A stretch of 64,000 nt of DNA from Lobosporangium transversale (GCF_002105155.1 NW_019029021.1:248001-312000); one strand, 5' to 3'. Shown: positions 23,642 through 35,735, counted from the stretch's first letter. Translations and numbers: made by a program. Notes: a model not told the origin generated them from the sequence alone.

Positions 23642-25252
23642 CTAACTCGAGTTGCCAGTAGCGCCAGTAGTAGTGTCAACATTGTAAGTAACATGATTTA
23701 GACTTAGTTTCTTCAGTTTTGGCAATCTGCGAATTTGTTCAAACAGTCTTTGCTTTGTCAAAGACCCGTTGCGGAATCCTGCGCCACCTGCAGTGATCGC
23801 GCTCGCTGCAGTACCTGATCCGCCACGGCTACTGGGACTACCATCTATAGGCAGATGCATAGGTCCAGTCATAGTGGGCATCGTCATGGACCTTGGGGTA
23901 GAGGCCAACTGCCAGTGGTACGGCTGCAATGGTGGCGCTTGAGGGCCATGAACGGGTGTTGCGGGATCCATAGCCATGGTCACATCTGTCAGCTCCAATG
24001 TTTCTAGATCCACACATGCCCAAGGCTCAGTCAATAGTTGTAGGGTCTCGTTTCGCCCCAAGGCATGAGGACTGAAGGACAGAGAAAGGTTCCTGAGCTG
24101 GTTACAATGCCTCAAGAGCTTACAAATATTGGCTGTATCCTTCATGGGGGTATCTCGACGAGCATTGAACCGTAGACTGAGTGAGGTCAACGTCGAGGAC
24201 TGCATGATCAGAGCAGAAGATAGAGCGTCATCTAACCAAGGGATATCGATCTTGAGTGATTGAAGGTTTTGAGCAGAGAGGACCAGATCTGCGTACTCGA
24301 CATCTGTCATGTAATCGTAGCCGCGTAAAGAGGATGAGAACCGTAGCACATACTCGATCGAGGAGAGTCGGGGACAGTACCTGCGGAGAATGGGGGTCAG
24401 AGTCCGAGCATCCTCACCGCTCTCAGAGTAGAGTGTAAAGTTGACCAGGTTGAGGCATGATCGGATCAAGTCTACAAAAGCCCCTTCTTTGAATACACTT
24501 ATATCCAACCTCAGATCAGTTACACCATTCCCTATCGGATAATAATGCTGAGGAGATCCTGCGAATGAAGAGGGCAGAAGTGATGATGAGGACAGGGGTG
24601 ACCATGGAGGCGAAGACGAGGTTGAGGAGGAGGGGGAAGAAACACTGGAGAAGGATGGATCAAATGGTGCGGGATCGGTCCAGTCAATGGCTGTCAAGCT
24701 CAACAGCTTTAGACGCTTGCAGGCACTCAGGAACTGGACAAATGTCCGGCCGGAGAGGGTCCAATGAGAGAGCTGGAGTTCCTCCAGTGTGTTGGACATC
24801 CTCATTAACAGACCGTAGTCCGGAGTAGGTAATACTGTATTGAGAACGGGCGACGTGGAGGAGGAGCCTTTCCAGACCAAGTTTTCTAATGATTCGGCAT
24901 TGGCCTCGATCAAGGGCTGGAGCGATTGATCCCACCATGAAATGGCAAGGGCCTTCAGGTGTCTACACTCGAATGGACCGGAGAAGGAGCGGTCGTAGAA
25001 GAAGACGCGAAAATAGCGACTGTTCTTGGTGATGACCTGTTTGGGAATCGATCGCATCACAAACCCGTCATAGACATACCAGAGCACAGGCAATAGGGCT
25101 TCGCGCCAGGTCTTGTTGACGAGTGTACACCGAAGGAGGATCGTAGGATTAAAGTCGTAAAAACCTAGACGATCACTGTATTTCCAACGAGGGAGACAAA
25201 GTCCTACCAAGGTAATGATTTCTGGCATATCCAAAGGGTGGATCCTTTTCAT
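23642..25252 (-). CDS. F-box and leucine-rich-repeat-like protein
   Basis: Intronless 536-codon frame starting with ATG at 25252. Residues about 6-60 form an F-box-like domain: HPLDMPEII, then NKTWREALLPVLW as the closing helix. The rest contains repeated L-x-x-L-x-L blocks (ENLVWKG, LEELQLSHWTL, LKLLSLTAIDW, LTSLSLRFNA, LRNLSLSFSP, KLKKLSLNHVTY) typical of leucine-rich repeats. A long S/P-rich insertion lies at about residues 200-225 and a low-complexity proline and glycine-rich stretch at about 425-490. Such proteins usually act as substrate adaptors of SCF ubiquitin ligases and are highly expanded in Mortierella-type fungi. The specific target is unknown. Confidence 0.75.
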   Translation of the reverse strand: MKRIHPLDMPEIITLVGLCLPRWKYSDRLGFYDFNPTILLRCTLVNKTWREALLPVLWYVYDGFVMRSIPKQVITKNSRYFRVFFYDRSFSGPFECRHLKALAISWWDQSLQPLIEANAESLENLVWKGSSSTSPVLNTVLPTPDYGLLMRMSNTLEELQLSHWTLSGRTFVQFLSACKRLKLLSLTAIDWTDPAPFDPSFSSVSSPSSSTSSSPPWSPLSSSSLLPSSFAGSPQHYYPIGNGVTDLRLDISVFKEGAFVDLIRSCLNLVNFTLYSESGEDARTLTPILRRYCPRLSSIEYVLRFSSSLRGYDYMTDVEYADLVLSAQNLQSLKIDIPWLDDALSSALIMQSSTLTSLSLRFNARRDTPMKDTANICKLLRHCNQLRNLSLSFSPHALGRNETLQLLTEPWACVDLETLELTDVTMAMDPATPVHGPQAPPLQPYHWQLASTPRSMTMPTMTGPMHLPIDGSPSSRGGSGTAASAITAGGAGFRNGSLTKQRLFEQIRRLPKLKKLSLNHVTYNVDTTTGATGNSS

Positions 25253-26664
25253 CTTGGTAGTACCCGATGATAAAGAAGGCTGGCTAATGTGTCATGATGA
25301 AGAGAAGAAGAGGAGTTGATGAAGAGTCAATTGGAAGGGAGACAAGAATACTAGACTTGCATCTGATGGAGCATAAAGCAACCTGTTCTTGGATGGCAGC
25401 ATCCGTACCTGAATTGATTGTACATAGTGTTAAGGAAAGGAGAAGGGTAATAGATTGATTTCAATAGATGTATATAAAAAAAAAAAAAGCGCGAATACTG
25501 AATAAATGCAATTAGGGCTAAGCTTAGTAATGGAATGGTATAAGACAAAAAAAAAAAATCAGCAGAGACGTGGTGTATAGAAGGAGGAAAGGAAAAAGCG
25601 TTTGGAGGAAAGCAGTAATAAAGTAAAAAGGAAAAGAGAAGGAAAAAGGATGATGCTTTCTTGACGTTTTCTTAATGCGAATAACAAAAAAGTAACTGAA
25701 CGTGAGTTGGGAAACCCTGGGTTATTTTATAGCTTTTTTTTCTTTATTATTATTATTATCATTAGTATTAATATTAGTTATTGTTATTATTACTATTACT
25801 ATTACTATTTATTGGATATACACTATTATCATTTTAGTTATTGTTACTATATAAGTAAAATTAGGATTATTTAATATTAATATCAAAGAAAGATATTTTA
25901 TGTCAATGTCAGGTAATAGGAAAAAGCGCAGAAGTGGATAGAATAATAATAATGATAATGATAAAAAAAAAAAAAGGCGGCGTGCGTTTTATTATATGAT
26001 TATGAATAATTGACCTGTGCATGTTTCTTTATTTCTCTACCCTTGCTCACTTTCATTCTAATGACTCAAGGTGAATCGAGTCAACGGAAAAAAAAAAAAA
26101 AAAAAAAAAAGAATGGCATGAATGAGAAAGTGATGGCGAAAACAACATTCCTTGGCGGATGAAAGCATAAAAAAGTTAAAAAGTGAAGGCCTTGATATGA
26201 CTGGGCTAGAAGAAGAAAAAGGAAACAGCCAGAGTTATTCATTCATATTCATTCAATTATAATAAAATAAGGTCGATTAAAAATAAAAAATAAAAAATAA
26301 AAAATAAAAAATAAAAACAAAACAAAAACACAAAAGGCGTCTTATTCTAAAATGACAAAATAAGATGTACAACATAGCAAAAATAAAAAATAAAAAAGTT
26401 AAATGTTGCTTCCACACCGCAGCCAAGGTCTGGCGCTTTACTGACATCAAGCCCAAAGATGAGTGAAAGTATTACACATAAGATGTTTAAGCATCCCTAA
26501 TTGCCCCCTTACCAATGCTTAGCGATCATCTGCTTCGCAGCCATTTCGCCGCACTCGGATACTTTGGGCCTGCCATCCCTCAATCCTGTTTGTCTTGGCT
26601 TTTTCTTTTTCCGATCATGAAAGCCCTCAACGGTCTTTTTTTACCCCATCTTGTTCGCGCCGTC

Positions 26665-26697
<33 letters not shown>

Positions 26698-27451
26698 ACA
26701 ATAGAAAAAAAGCTCCACCCTTGCTGGCTGTGTGTGTCTATCAGGTGCTAATTGCTTTTTTATCCGAAAAAAGGCAATCTCGATTGCTAAAAATCGACAT
26801 CATTTCCTCACAGAATAATGCAGCACCTCCTTTCTCCGATATAAGCAAAAGTCGAACGTCTTAAGAGACGGATGTTCTCTTTTATAACCTTGCTGTCTTG
26901 AACTCCGCCGTGAAGTGAAGACTGAATAAACTCCTGAAAGTTCCAAGCTCCTCTTAACCTTTACTGTCAAGCAGAGTTCGGCATAGGGTAACCTTTTTTT
27001 TACAAATATATATTTTATTTTACTTTATTTTTTAAAAAAAAACGAAAAACATATAATGCGCAGTATATATATTTGACGACGATGGTGGTGGATGGTGATG
27101 ACGAAGTCCCCCCTCCCTTCTTTTTTTTCTCGCTTCTTTCTGCAATTGTCGACTGTCCCTCTTCCCTCTTTCCTTACTGTCCTTTATTTGGTCATTTGCC
27201 ACTTTTGTCAATCAGTGGCCAAAGCCAACATTTGGAATAAAGTTTTTCTGCTGTGCCCTGACCTTAGTCTTCGAGTAAAAAAAAACGCATGCACGTGATC
27301 ATGGCTGTCTAACATTTGCCCAAAAGTCGCGTCCGATTGTTCAGATCCTTTCCTCGATTGAAGACATCATTTCCTTGTTGATTGAAAGAACATTCCTCTT
27401 GTTCTCCTCTTTGCAATCCCTTAAATAAAAAAAACTTGATTCTTTACTCCT
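25253..27451. other. AT-rich gene-free spacer with microsatellites
   Basis: Between divergent F-box and COA1 genes, about 2.2 kb. It holds ATT/ATTA repeats at about 25745-25815, A tracts, AAAAAT repeats at about 26283-26316, and a C/T-rich leader near 27300-27450. Short frames at 26515-26864 are compositionally odd and have no family resemblance. Promoters of both flanking genes must be here. Confidence 0.55.
26283..26318 (+). repeat. AAAAAT tandem repeat
   Basis: Five or more near-perfect copies of a six-to-seven-base A-rich unit ending in T. Located in a gene-free spacer. Confidence 0.8.
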
Positions 27452-28135
27452 ATGGCACACTGTACTCGTCTCAACACCCTGGCTTTTCGCCCTCAGTATC
27501 TATTGACAAAATCATATCGGATAAAAGTATCGACTTTATACAACTGCAATAGCTCGATTCGATTCTATTCGTCTTCGCCTTCTGCTTCTGCTTCTGCTTC
27601 TGCTTCTACTTCTACTGCATCACCATCAAAGCCGCATTCTATATTTGTGCAGAACCCATCGTTCAAGAGCACGTCTGCTTTGAACCAGTCTCAACATAGT
27701 CCCCACTTTAAAGCCCAAACAACACAGCTGCCAAATATTAAGAATCGCCTACCAATCTATATTCTTGTGGGGATTGTCGGTGCTGGGTTCTGGGCAGGAT
27801 CCATCGCTGTGGCAGCGAACCATCAACGGCAAGGGACTAGCATCGTCCGTGGTACGTTGTTCAATGTAAAGTTTGACAAGAAGGCTCAAGAGTTACTGGG
27901 TGATAACATTGACTTTACAAACAAGAGATGGCCCTGGATTTCTGGAACGGTTGCCCATTTGAAAGGACGGGTCGATATTGAATATCAAGTACGGGGTGAT
28001 AAAGCAGAGGGTCGGATTCATTTTGTAGCCGTGCGACCTGCGAAGCAATGGATCACAACAGACTTTACGCTCACCATGCCAGATGGAACATGTGTCCCTC
28101 TAGGCAAGGATACAGTCTTGCCAGAGATCAACTAG
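27452..28135 (+). CDS. COA1: Cytochrome c oxidase assembly factor 1 (COA1)
   Basis: Intronless, 227 residues. The N-terminus is basic and S-rich with no acidic residues, typical of a mitochondrial presequence (residues 1-60, with an SASASAS repeat from a TCTGCT microsatellite). A single transmembrane helix IYILVGIVGAGFWAGSIAV lies at about 101-120. The C-terminal domain has the family landmarks: a polar strand, the PWISG turn, GRVDIEYQV, GDKAEGRIHF, and a final dG-type PDGTCVPL. COA1 family proteins act in the inner membrane on newly made Cox1 during complex IV assembly. The next gene downstream is another assembly factor. The family call is good and rests on architecture plus these motifs. 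Confidence 0.75.
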   Translation: MAHCTRLNTLAFRPQYLLTKSYRIKVSTLYNCNSSIRFYSSSPSASASASASTSTASPSKPHSIFVQNPSFKSTSALNQSQHSPHFKAQTTQLPNIKNRLPIYILVGIVGAGFWAGSIAVAANHQRQGTSIVRGTLFNVKFDKKAQELLGDNIDFTNKRWPWISGTVAHLKGRVDIEYQVRGDKAEGRIHFVAVRPAKQWITTDFTLTMPDGTCVPLGKDTVLPEIN

Positions 28136-28381
28136 AATTTATTATTGTTACTTATTATTACTATTGCTATTATCACGACTGTCACCATTATTGTCCCCAG
28201 GTGTGTAGAACAGAATTAAAAAAAAAAAAAACAGTGTCTTGCTCAAGGAACGGAATTCAAAGTATAAATGTAATTGATATGTGGCTTATTGTCAATGAAG
28301 TAAATAGACTACTTCTCCCCCTCCTTCATGAAGCCATATTCATTTCGTTGACCTCTGGATCCTTTTTCCAAAATTGCATAA
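28136..28381. other. COA1-ATP11 spacer
   Basis: 246 bases holding the COA1 3' region and the ATP11 promoter on the same strand. It includes an A run and no gene. Confidence 0.5.
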
Positions 28382-29318
28382 ATGGCATCTGCATTTCGTT
28401 CACTTTTCACAAATCCCTCTCGCTTTGCCATCAGTACTTCTCATGGTCATGTGCCTGCTGGATTGCCAAATAGGCTGTCCATGAGTAAAACTCATAGCCA
28501 TGGTCCTATTTTTCAAAACTCAAAACTTGCTACCATTGCCCCTGGCCGAATCTTCTTTCGCTCAAAACATATCGACTATACTCAGAAATATGCAGAGAAA
28601 CTGAAGCGCAAGGCACAAGAGTAAATAATAATATATACATATATATTTTTATAGGAAAGAGGTGTCTTTTCTTTTTGTATTCAATTGAATTCAATGGATC
28701 TTCAGTGTTAACCGTGATCTATTTATTATTCTATATAATTCTCTTTTACTGCAATTAAAAAGAGAAGGTGTTGCCACTGTGGAGGAATTGAAGGCAAAAC
28801 TTTTACCAGCCACACAAACTGCTTTTAAGAAGGTACAGCTTCAGGAGTCGAAGCCTTCATCCACTGTCGCTGAATCAGCAGTTGAAAAAAAAGGACAGAT
28901 CAAGAATGCAGAACCTTCTGCGAAGCTACATCCAGCCCCAGAATCAGGAAGTCCGGTAAGATTATCCACCAAAGAATTAGTCGATATCACAAACATTAAA
29001 AAAAAGGTCTGACATTTTTTTTCTTTTGTTCTATAAACTAGTCATTGGATAAGCTTATGAAGCTTGACTTGATTCAAGACTTGGACCCAGAGAGTATCAG
29101 TAAGATCTGGATCCAGAAACATATGGATCAAGAGGACACCATCTCAGCGGCCGTACCTGCTGATACTTACAAGAAGATGCTGAGCCGATCCAAAGAATAT
29201 CCAATGGTAAGAAAACAAAATAAAAACAAAATAAAAACAAAATAAAAAATAAAAAAAATAAAAAAAAAAAAAGATTAGTCAATGTTCAATAGACAACTAA
29301 AGATTTGGGCTTTGACTT

Positions 29319-29351
<33 letters not shown>

Positions 29352-29714
29352 TTCCTATTGCCATTGTCCCATGGTGATGGTGTAGAGTTTTACTTGATGC
29401 AATTTGCATTTCATCAAGTGATCTTTACCTCTTTACTGGAGTACAAAACCCATGGCGAGAATGCAAGGCCATTTTTGACATTGACTCATTATCCAGAATT
29501 AATTGATTCCAAAGGAATCGTCCTCATGAATGGCTCCGTCTCCACGCATCCCCGCGTCCTCACTGTCGACCAAGCCCAGATTTTGATCTTTGGCATGCAG
29601 CAATACTATGTCAGCGATCACAAGGAGAAATACCAATTGTTGCAGGATTTCCATAAACGACCAGATCAATTCTCACATCAAAAACTCATAGACTTGACTG
29701 AAATCTCTGGATAA
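28382..29714 (+). CDS. ATP11: F1-ATPase assembly chaperone (ATP11/ATPAF1)
   Basis: Exons 28382-28620, 28763-28955, 29042-29206 and 29352-29714 close to 319 residues. The second donor was chosen as GTAAGA at 28956; an alternative GTCTGA donor at 29007 is also in phase. The N-terminus is basic and S-rich (mitochondrial). Family landmarks: the helical LDKLMKLDLIQDL block, IWIQKHM, and the C-terminal beta region with LPLSHGDGVEFYLMQF, YKTHGENARPFLTLTHY, and GIVLMNG followed by AQILIFGMQQYY. ATP11 proteins bind the F1 beta subunit to prevent its aggregation during ATP synthase assembly. It follows COA1 on the same strand and converges on the transketolase gene. The stop codon starts a 24-base A tract. 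Confidence 0.85.
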
Positions 29715-29843
29715 AAAAAAAAAAAAAAAAAAAAAAGAAATATAAAAATAAATGTGAAAATAAAATAGTGTATTTACAAGTCATTTTATTATGAGACACC
29801 AATTTAAGTAAAAGGATATGAGTGATGGAAGAAAGGAAACAGT
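29715..29843. terminator. Shared 3' region of convergent ATP11 and transketolase genes
   Basis: About 130 bases separate the two stop codons. It has an A tract and AATAAAA/AATAAAT signals (about 29746-29766) on the plus strand. Both transcripts must end in or across this stretch, so overlapping 3' ends are likely. Confidence 0.5.
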
Positions 29844-32115
29844 TTAGTGAAAGTACTTGCGGACAAGAGAAGGAACATGGCCCTCCTTCTTGTAGAATGC
29901 AACAATCTTCTCAACCTTGCTGGCAACAACATCAGGAACAAGGCCAAAGTGCTTGTAAACTTCTTTATAAGGACCTGAGGCACCAAAAGTATCGATACCG
30001 ATGGACTCATGAGCATAGCGATCCCAACCAAAAGTGGTCATGGCCTCAACCGAAACAGTGGGGACACCGTCGATCAAAACTGATGCCCTGTAGTCGTGAG
30101 ATTGCTCATCAAACAAAGTCGTCGAAGGCATAGAGACAACACGGGCTTTGATGCCCTTCTCGGTCAACAACTTGGCAGCATCCACACAGAGTGAGACCTC
30201 TGATCCAGTACCAACAAGAGTCACATCAGCGCCTTCGACTTCTTGGAGAACATATCCTCCATGAAGGGTTTTTTCAACGGAGGAGCCCTCAAGCTGTGGC
30301 AAATCCTGACGAGTCAAGGCCAAGACCGAAGGACGATCTTTGGTAGAAATAGCAAAGAGATAAGCACCCGAGGTTTCGTTACCGTCAGCGGGGCGCAAGT
30401 CGACGAGGTTGGGGGTAGCACGGATCATGGCCATGGTCTCGATGGGCTGATGAGTAGGACCGTCCTCTCCAAGGCCAATGGAGTCATGAGTCATGATATA
30501 AATGACACGGTGTCCAGAGAGAGCAGACAAGCGGACTGCTCCAGAAGCGTAGCTGATAAAGTTGAGGAAAGTGGCGCCAGCAGGGATGATTCCACCATAG
30601 GCATCCAAACCATTCATAATGGCAGACATACCATGTTCACGGACACCATAGCGGAGGTAGCGGCCAGAGTAGTGACCAATGCCAGTATTCTCGGGTTGGA
30701 AATCAACAGCAGTCTTCCAGCGGGTCAAGTTCGATCCAGTCAGATCAGCAGATCCGATCATCAGCTCGGGCAAGAGATCCGCAACCTTATTCAAAACAGC
30801 CTCGGACAATTTACGTGTGGCAACGGGCTTGTCAGCGGGAGTGAAACGAGGAAGAGCACTAGTCCAGTCCTGGGGCAGCTCCTTGTTCAGACGACGCTTT
30901 AGTTGAGCACCGAGCTCTGGGTATTCGGCATTATATTTCTCTAGAAGAGCATCCCATTCCTGGTTGAGGGCGGTGCCTTTGGCAGCCTTGGAATGATAGA
31001 TGTCATAAGTCGACTGAGGGACAACGAAGGACTCCTCGGGATTGAAGCCCATGGCCTTCTTCAACTGAGCGATATCATCAGCCTTGAGGGGTGATCCATG
31101 AACTTTCTCGGTTCCCTGGATCATGGAGCCGAAACCGATGATAGTGCGGATCTTGATGAGAGTGGGTTTGTCTGTGACCTTCTTGGCTTCCTCAATGGCG
31201 TTAGCAATAGCCTCCAAATCGCTATTACCATCGTTGACAACGACAACGTGCCAGCCATAGGCTTCAAAGCGCTTGGCAACATCTTCGGTAAACGAGACTT
31301 CGGTATCACCGTCAATTGAAATGTGGTTGTCATCATAGAGAGCAATAAGCTTGCCCAATTGCAGATGTCTGTTGAGGATTGTTTTTTTTTTTTTTGTTCA
31401 AGTTGTGTTGGGTTGGGGATAAATGATCAAGAGATAAAAGAAAAAATGTTGAGTACTCAATCTACTTATCATGCTTCTTCTGTTGGCTCATAATTTTTTT
31501 TAAAAAAAAAATTCTGCATCTGTGGGGGGCCTTTATCAATTTATCAGTGTATCATTTCCACAACTTACCCGGCGAGGGAAGCAGCCTCACAGGAGACACC
31601 CTCCTGCAAGCAGCCATCACCAGTGATCATGAAAGTGTAGTTGTTAAAGAGTTCAAAGTCAGGCTTGTTAAAGGTGGCAGCCATATGAGCCTCTCCAATG
31701 GCTAAACCAATAGCGTTGGCGAAGCCTTGACCCAAGGGACCCTGGTAAACACAGTCAAGATGAATGTTAGTCATAAGTTCGCAGATCATTCTAACAGGTA
31801 GACTGATCGGTTTATAATTCTAATTTCTTTTTTGTTTGTTTGTTTGTTTAAAGACTTACGGTGGTGACCTCGATACCCTCAGTAATGTGAGACTCGGGAT
31901 GGCCAGGGGTCCTAGAAAAAGATAAAGCCAAAAGAATCGAGATAATGAAACAAAGAGCAAGCGTCAATAACCATTGGTTGGATCATTCTATTGATCAACA
32001 AAACGTGGATCACTAGTGTAAAGCGCATTTAATTTTTTTTTTTTTTTTTTTTTTTTTGCATAAATCGTTTTGCCCCAAGGAATGGAAAGTAATAAGGCAT
32101 AAACCGGAGTTTAGG

Positions 32116-32157
<42 letters not shown>

Positions 32158-32901
32158 AGGGCTGAATATGTATAAATATGATCAAGGTAAAAACCGTTTG
32201 GAAAGATGGAGAAGGATCTGATTTTGGGACTGGCACATCAAAGAAAAACAAATTTATGAATGACACATCGCAAAAAAAATGTATTTTTGTAGGTATTCAG
32301 AGAAAAGAGATTGCAATAACACAAGATAAAATATCAATAAAAGCATGAGGATCATCCTTACTTGCTGTTAAGCTGACGGAAGGCTTTCAAATCATCCATG
32401 GTGACATTGTAGCCCATCAAGTGCAAGAGAATGTACTGCAATGCGCAAGCGTGTCCGTTCGACAAAACGAAACGATCGCGATTGGCCTAACATTTATATA
32501 GTTATGAAAGATTTGATCCGTTAATATATGTTTGCAGATAGTATTCCACCAATACATGAATAAAGCCTTTTTATTTGTTTCCTCGGCCAAATTCCATAAA
32601 CTCACCCATTTGGGATTCTTGGGGTTGTAGTTCATAAAACGCGAGAAAAGCAAGTGAGCCATTGGAGCGCAACCCATGGGAGCACCTAAAGGTTACGAAT
32701 CGGTTTTGCAAACAAGAACAAAATAACAGAATCGGCGCTGTCAGTCATTTCCCCTGTTAAATCATATATGCAAGCTTATCGCGTTCTAATGGCAAATAAA
32801 AAAGTCTTACCGGGGTGACCAGAGTTGCTTTTGAAGACAGTGTCAGCAGCGAGCACACGAATGGTGTTGATGGCATGAATGTCGTCCTGAGTGAAGCTCA
32901 T
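29844..32901 (-). CDS. TKL1: Transketolase
   Basis: Six exons: 32901-32811, 32685-32606, 32486-32362, 31911-31860, 31741-31569 and 31368-29844, closing to 681 residues, the usual length. Landmarks: the N-terminal SGHPG loop, SNGHACAL histidine loop, [12 protein letters not shown], thiamine diphosphate motif GDG (about residue 160), the second-domain [11 protein letters not shown] with the catalytic glutamate (about residue 420), and the C-terminal domain ending KYFH. It transfers two-carbon units between sugar phosphates in the non-oxidative pentose phosphate pathway. Cytosolic, no targeting signal. It converges on ATP11; a conserved leader with AACAGG repeats lies upstream. One intron carries long T and A tracts (see findings). 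Confidence 0.95.
32033..32153 (+). repeat. T25 and A37 tracts within a transketolase intron
   Basis: The plus strand carries a T tract at about 32033-32057 and an A tract at about 32117-32153, 59 bases apart, inside the intron between exons 3 and 4 of the minus-strand transketolase gene. They are complementary and could pair in the RNA. Confidence 0.85.
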
Positions 32902-33730
32902 GTTAGCAAAGCTTAGTTTTATGTTGTAATGGAAGGGAGGAATGGTAATGACTCAAAAAGAAAAAAAAAGAAGAGAGAGATGATTGAGGTTCCTGCCCCA
33001 TATTATTTATGCTATTCTGACTTTCTGCTGGATCCAGGAACAGGAACAGGAACAGGAACAAAGTAAGAATAAGGTATGAGGGGCGTGGCTTGTATCACGT
33101 GAACAACGTCCGTGCAATCTGTTTAATCAGTCAGACTACGCTTAATAAACAAATCAGTTGGACAAAACTAATCATGATTATGTCACTCAAAGCCACGTCC
33201 CTTCAACCTTACTTTACAATGGTATCTATGGCGTTCCACACCTGGGGACATCCGATATCCCGACGAGCTCAGTACAGCAACACGCAACATGGTTCGTCCC
33301 TTCGTCCTACACGAGGGACGCTGTGAGGATTTCATTTATGAAATGGATAATCTAGCCTTTTCATCACTCACACTTGGTTGCACGGTACACAGAGGCCGTA
33401 GAGGTGATTTAGCTCTCTCTTTTAGTTTCTATTCTTTTTTTCTTTCTTTTTCTTATTATGCTTGAGGGTTTAGCACATGTCATCAGGCCGCAAGAACTGT
33501 GAGAAAAAATAAAGTACGAAAAAGTAGAAAGACAGGGCGCAGCAAAGCGAAAATCGTGCTTTTCAATTGGCTATTGCGCGGTACAAATGCAGCACGGAGG
33601 CCGACTCCAGTAAAGCGTGCTTATTAATTCATTATATTTTCATGCACACAGCTATACTGCCAGTTGCGAGAAAAGGGCAAAAACTACTTAGAACCTAGGA
33701 CTAAGTGTTACCCTACTTTTATTTTTATTT
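32902..33730. other. Spacer between transketolase and ubiquilin genes
   Basis: Upstream of the transketolase start there are four to five AACAGG-type repeats (about 33037-33060) and a short C/T-rich leader. Beyond that no gene is seen. This stretch holds the transketolase promoter and the 3' end of the ubiquilin gene. Confidence 0.5.
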
Positions 33731-35192
33731 TTAAATCGCTCCTAAGAACAATAGTTCGACAGCTCTATTCACATTTCCATTTGACGCTAGTAATGCTCGT
33801 ATGTTTTTGGATGCATCCCAGAGCCCCATCTCATTCATCTCTTTTAGCTGTACCTGGTATCGTACTTCCGATGACAATGGTAATAGTTGCTGCCGTTGCT
33901 GCGTAATCGTAGGCGTAGCTATGGATGTTGAACACGCGTAAGAACGATTATCCTTTGTACACCTTGTTCCAGAGTGTGGTTGCGATAAAGGCCTTCCTGA
34001 CATCCGCTGTATCCAAAGATGACCAGAATCGGCTACATCTGATGTTGACTCAAGTGATTGTCTCGTGTTAGAATTATTTGCTGCACCAATCCTACTTCCG
34101 AACATAGTAAATGGGTTGAATAGTGAATGAAACCCCCCTGCTCCCGAGTCTGCGGCTGTATTAGCTGTCATAGTCAAAGTAGATGCGGTAGTTCCTCGTG
34201 CGATGGAAGGAGACATTACAGGCGTTGATGATGCAGTCTTTGCTGATACACTACGGTTGGTAGACCATGCATTATCAAACATCCTACTGAAACCACTACC
34301 ATTTCCACCACTGTTATCACCAAGTTGGGGTTGGGCGCTCGTCTTTGCCATCTGACATAACGTCTCCGGGTTCGAAATGATCTGCTGGAACTGCGGAGAG
34401 CGTAACATCTGTCTGGCCTCGGGCTCAATGGCCCGTAATGCTGGGTTCATAGAGAGCATGGATTCCAAAACCTGTGGGTTCTGAAGCATCGATGACATAT
34501 ATTGAGCAAAATTGGGATCCTCCATCATCTGCGACAAAATTATGGATTCCATACCCTTTATGAGCCCTCCTCCTTCTGCTCCAATCCCGATGTTTGCCAG
34601 TGGGTTAGGTAGCGCGCCTATACCAACTACTGGAGGATCTACAGATGACAGATATTCGATGTTTCAATGTGTGTGTTAGTACTAAACAAAACAAGACCGC
34701 AGGCTTTTTTTTTTATGAACAATATGAATAAATTAATAATTAAGGGCTACTTCACGCGAGCAGGAAAGCCCTCTGTGCATTACCTTGAGCCGTGGGGAGC
34801 ATGGCTTGCGCCATTGAAGGTGTAGATGCAGTGTTTGCATTGGCGCCAGTTATATTAGGCTTAGTCAAAGGAACTGTTAAGGACGCTGATGATGTTACAT
34901 TGGTTGTCACCGTTATCTCGGGCTTTGCTGCTCTCCGAAACATGTGAACAGTGTGTCCTTCTGAAATCTTGTAAGACTCGAGAAGTTCCATGTCCTTGAG
35001 GATCCTACCGGAATAGATCAGCCGGATCTCATCTGTTGATGTTGACGATGCATTAAAATTGCTTTGAGTGAGGGCAGTGATCCTGTGCTTAAGCTCAAGC
35101 ACAGATTCGGACAAGCAAACCGAGACGACAAATTTTTGTTCATTGGGTGCTTTAATGTTGATAGTGATGGGGGTTGAAGAGGCGGAAATCAT
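33731..35192 (-). CDS. Ubiquilin/Dsk2-type UBL-UBA shuttle
   Basis: Two exons, 35192-34784 and 34638-33731, closing to 438 residues. The start ATG at 35192 was preferred because the ubiquitin-like domain begins right after it (TPITINIKAPNEQKFVVSV, ending with the loop YKISEGHTVHMF). The middle has STI1-type helical repeats (MMEDPNFAQYMSSMLQNPQV, QMLRSPQFQQIISNPE) flanked by S/T/N-rich disorder. The C-terminus (about residues 395-438) is a UBA domain with LKEMNEMGLWDASKNIRAL. This UBL-STI1-UBA order is that of ubiquilin/Dsk2, which carries ubiquitinated clients to the proteasome. Fungal homologues are often shorter; length here is typical. An alternative upstream start near 35354 is possible but has no domain. 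Confidence 0.88.
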
Positions 35193-35345
35193 TGTATATT
35201 TTTGACATCCAAAGGTTGGCGTAAGTGGTTCTCCAGAATTGGTACTGAAATTAAAAGGATATAAATGCGAATATTGATGGAAATGAAAAGGCTCTTTAGA
35301 GAGTAGAGAATAAAGCGTAGAAATCTTGCCAATGCTATTAGATTG

Positions 35346-35376
<31 letters not shown>

Positions 35377-35735
35377 CAGCACTGCCGTGTACAATAGAAA
35401 AAAAAAAAGTGGGAGAAAAGACAAAAAATCGTTCAAATGAGCGCACGCAATTATCGCAATGATTGTGACTCTTGAGATTCTATTCTTCCTTCTTTCTTGT
35501 GGGCGAAGACATCCATTAGGAATAGGAAATTAAAGTTGGGAAACACTTGTCTTACTTACGTGGCCACCGTATTTGTCCGATCGATCTTTTACATGCCGAG
35601 CCCAGGCATGCTCTGGTGACACACAAGTTCTTGCTTCATAACTTAATTCAGACCAGAATTATCCAGCATATTTATTTAATAATAAATCACGACATTTGCT
35701 AATCTTTTTTTTTTTATTTTTATTTTTATTTTTTT
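35193..35735. other. Spacer upstream of ubiquilin
   Basis: Contains an A tract at about 35353-35375 and T tracts at about 35708-35737. No supported gene. It includes the leader of the minus-strand ubiquilin gene and the 3' end of the next. Confidence 0.5.

Noticed and set aside
30243-30902. Plus-strand frame inside transketolase (219 codons)
   Set aside because: Antisense shadow of the conserved transketolase exon.
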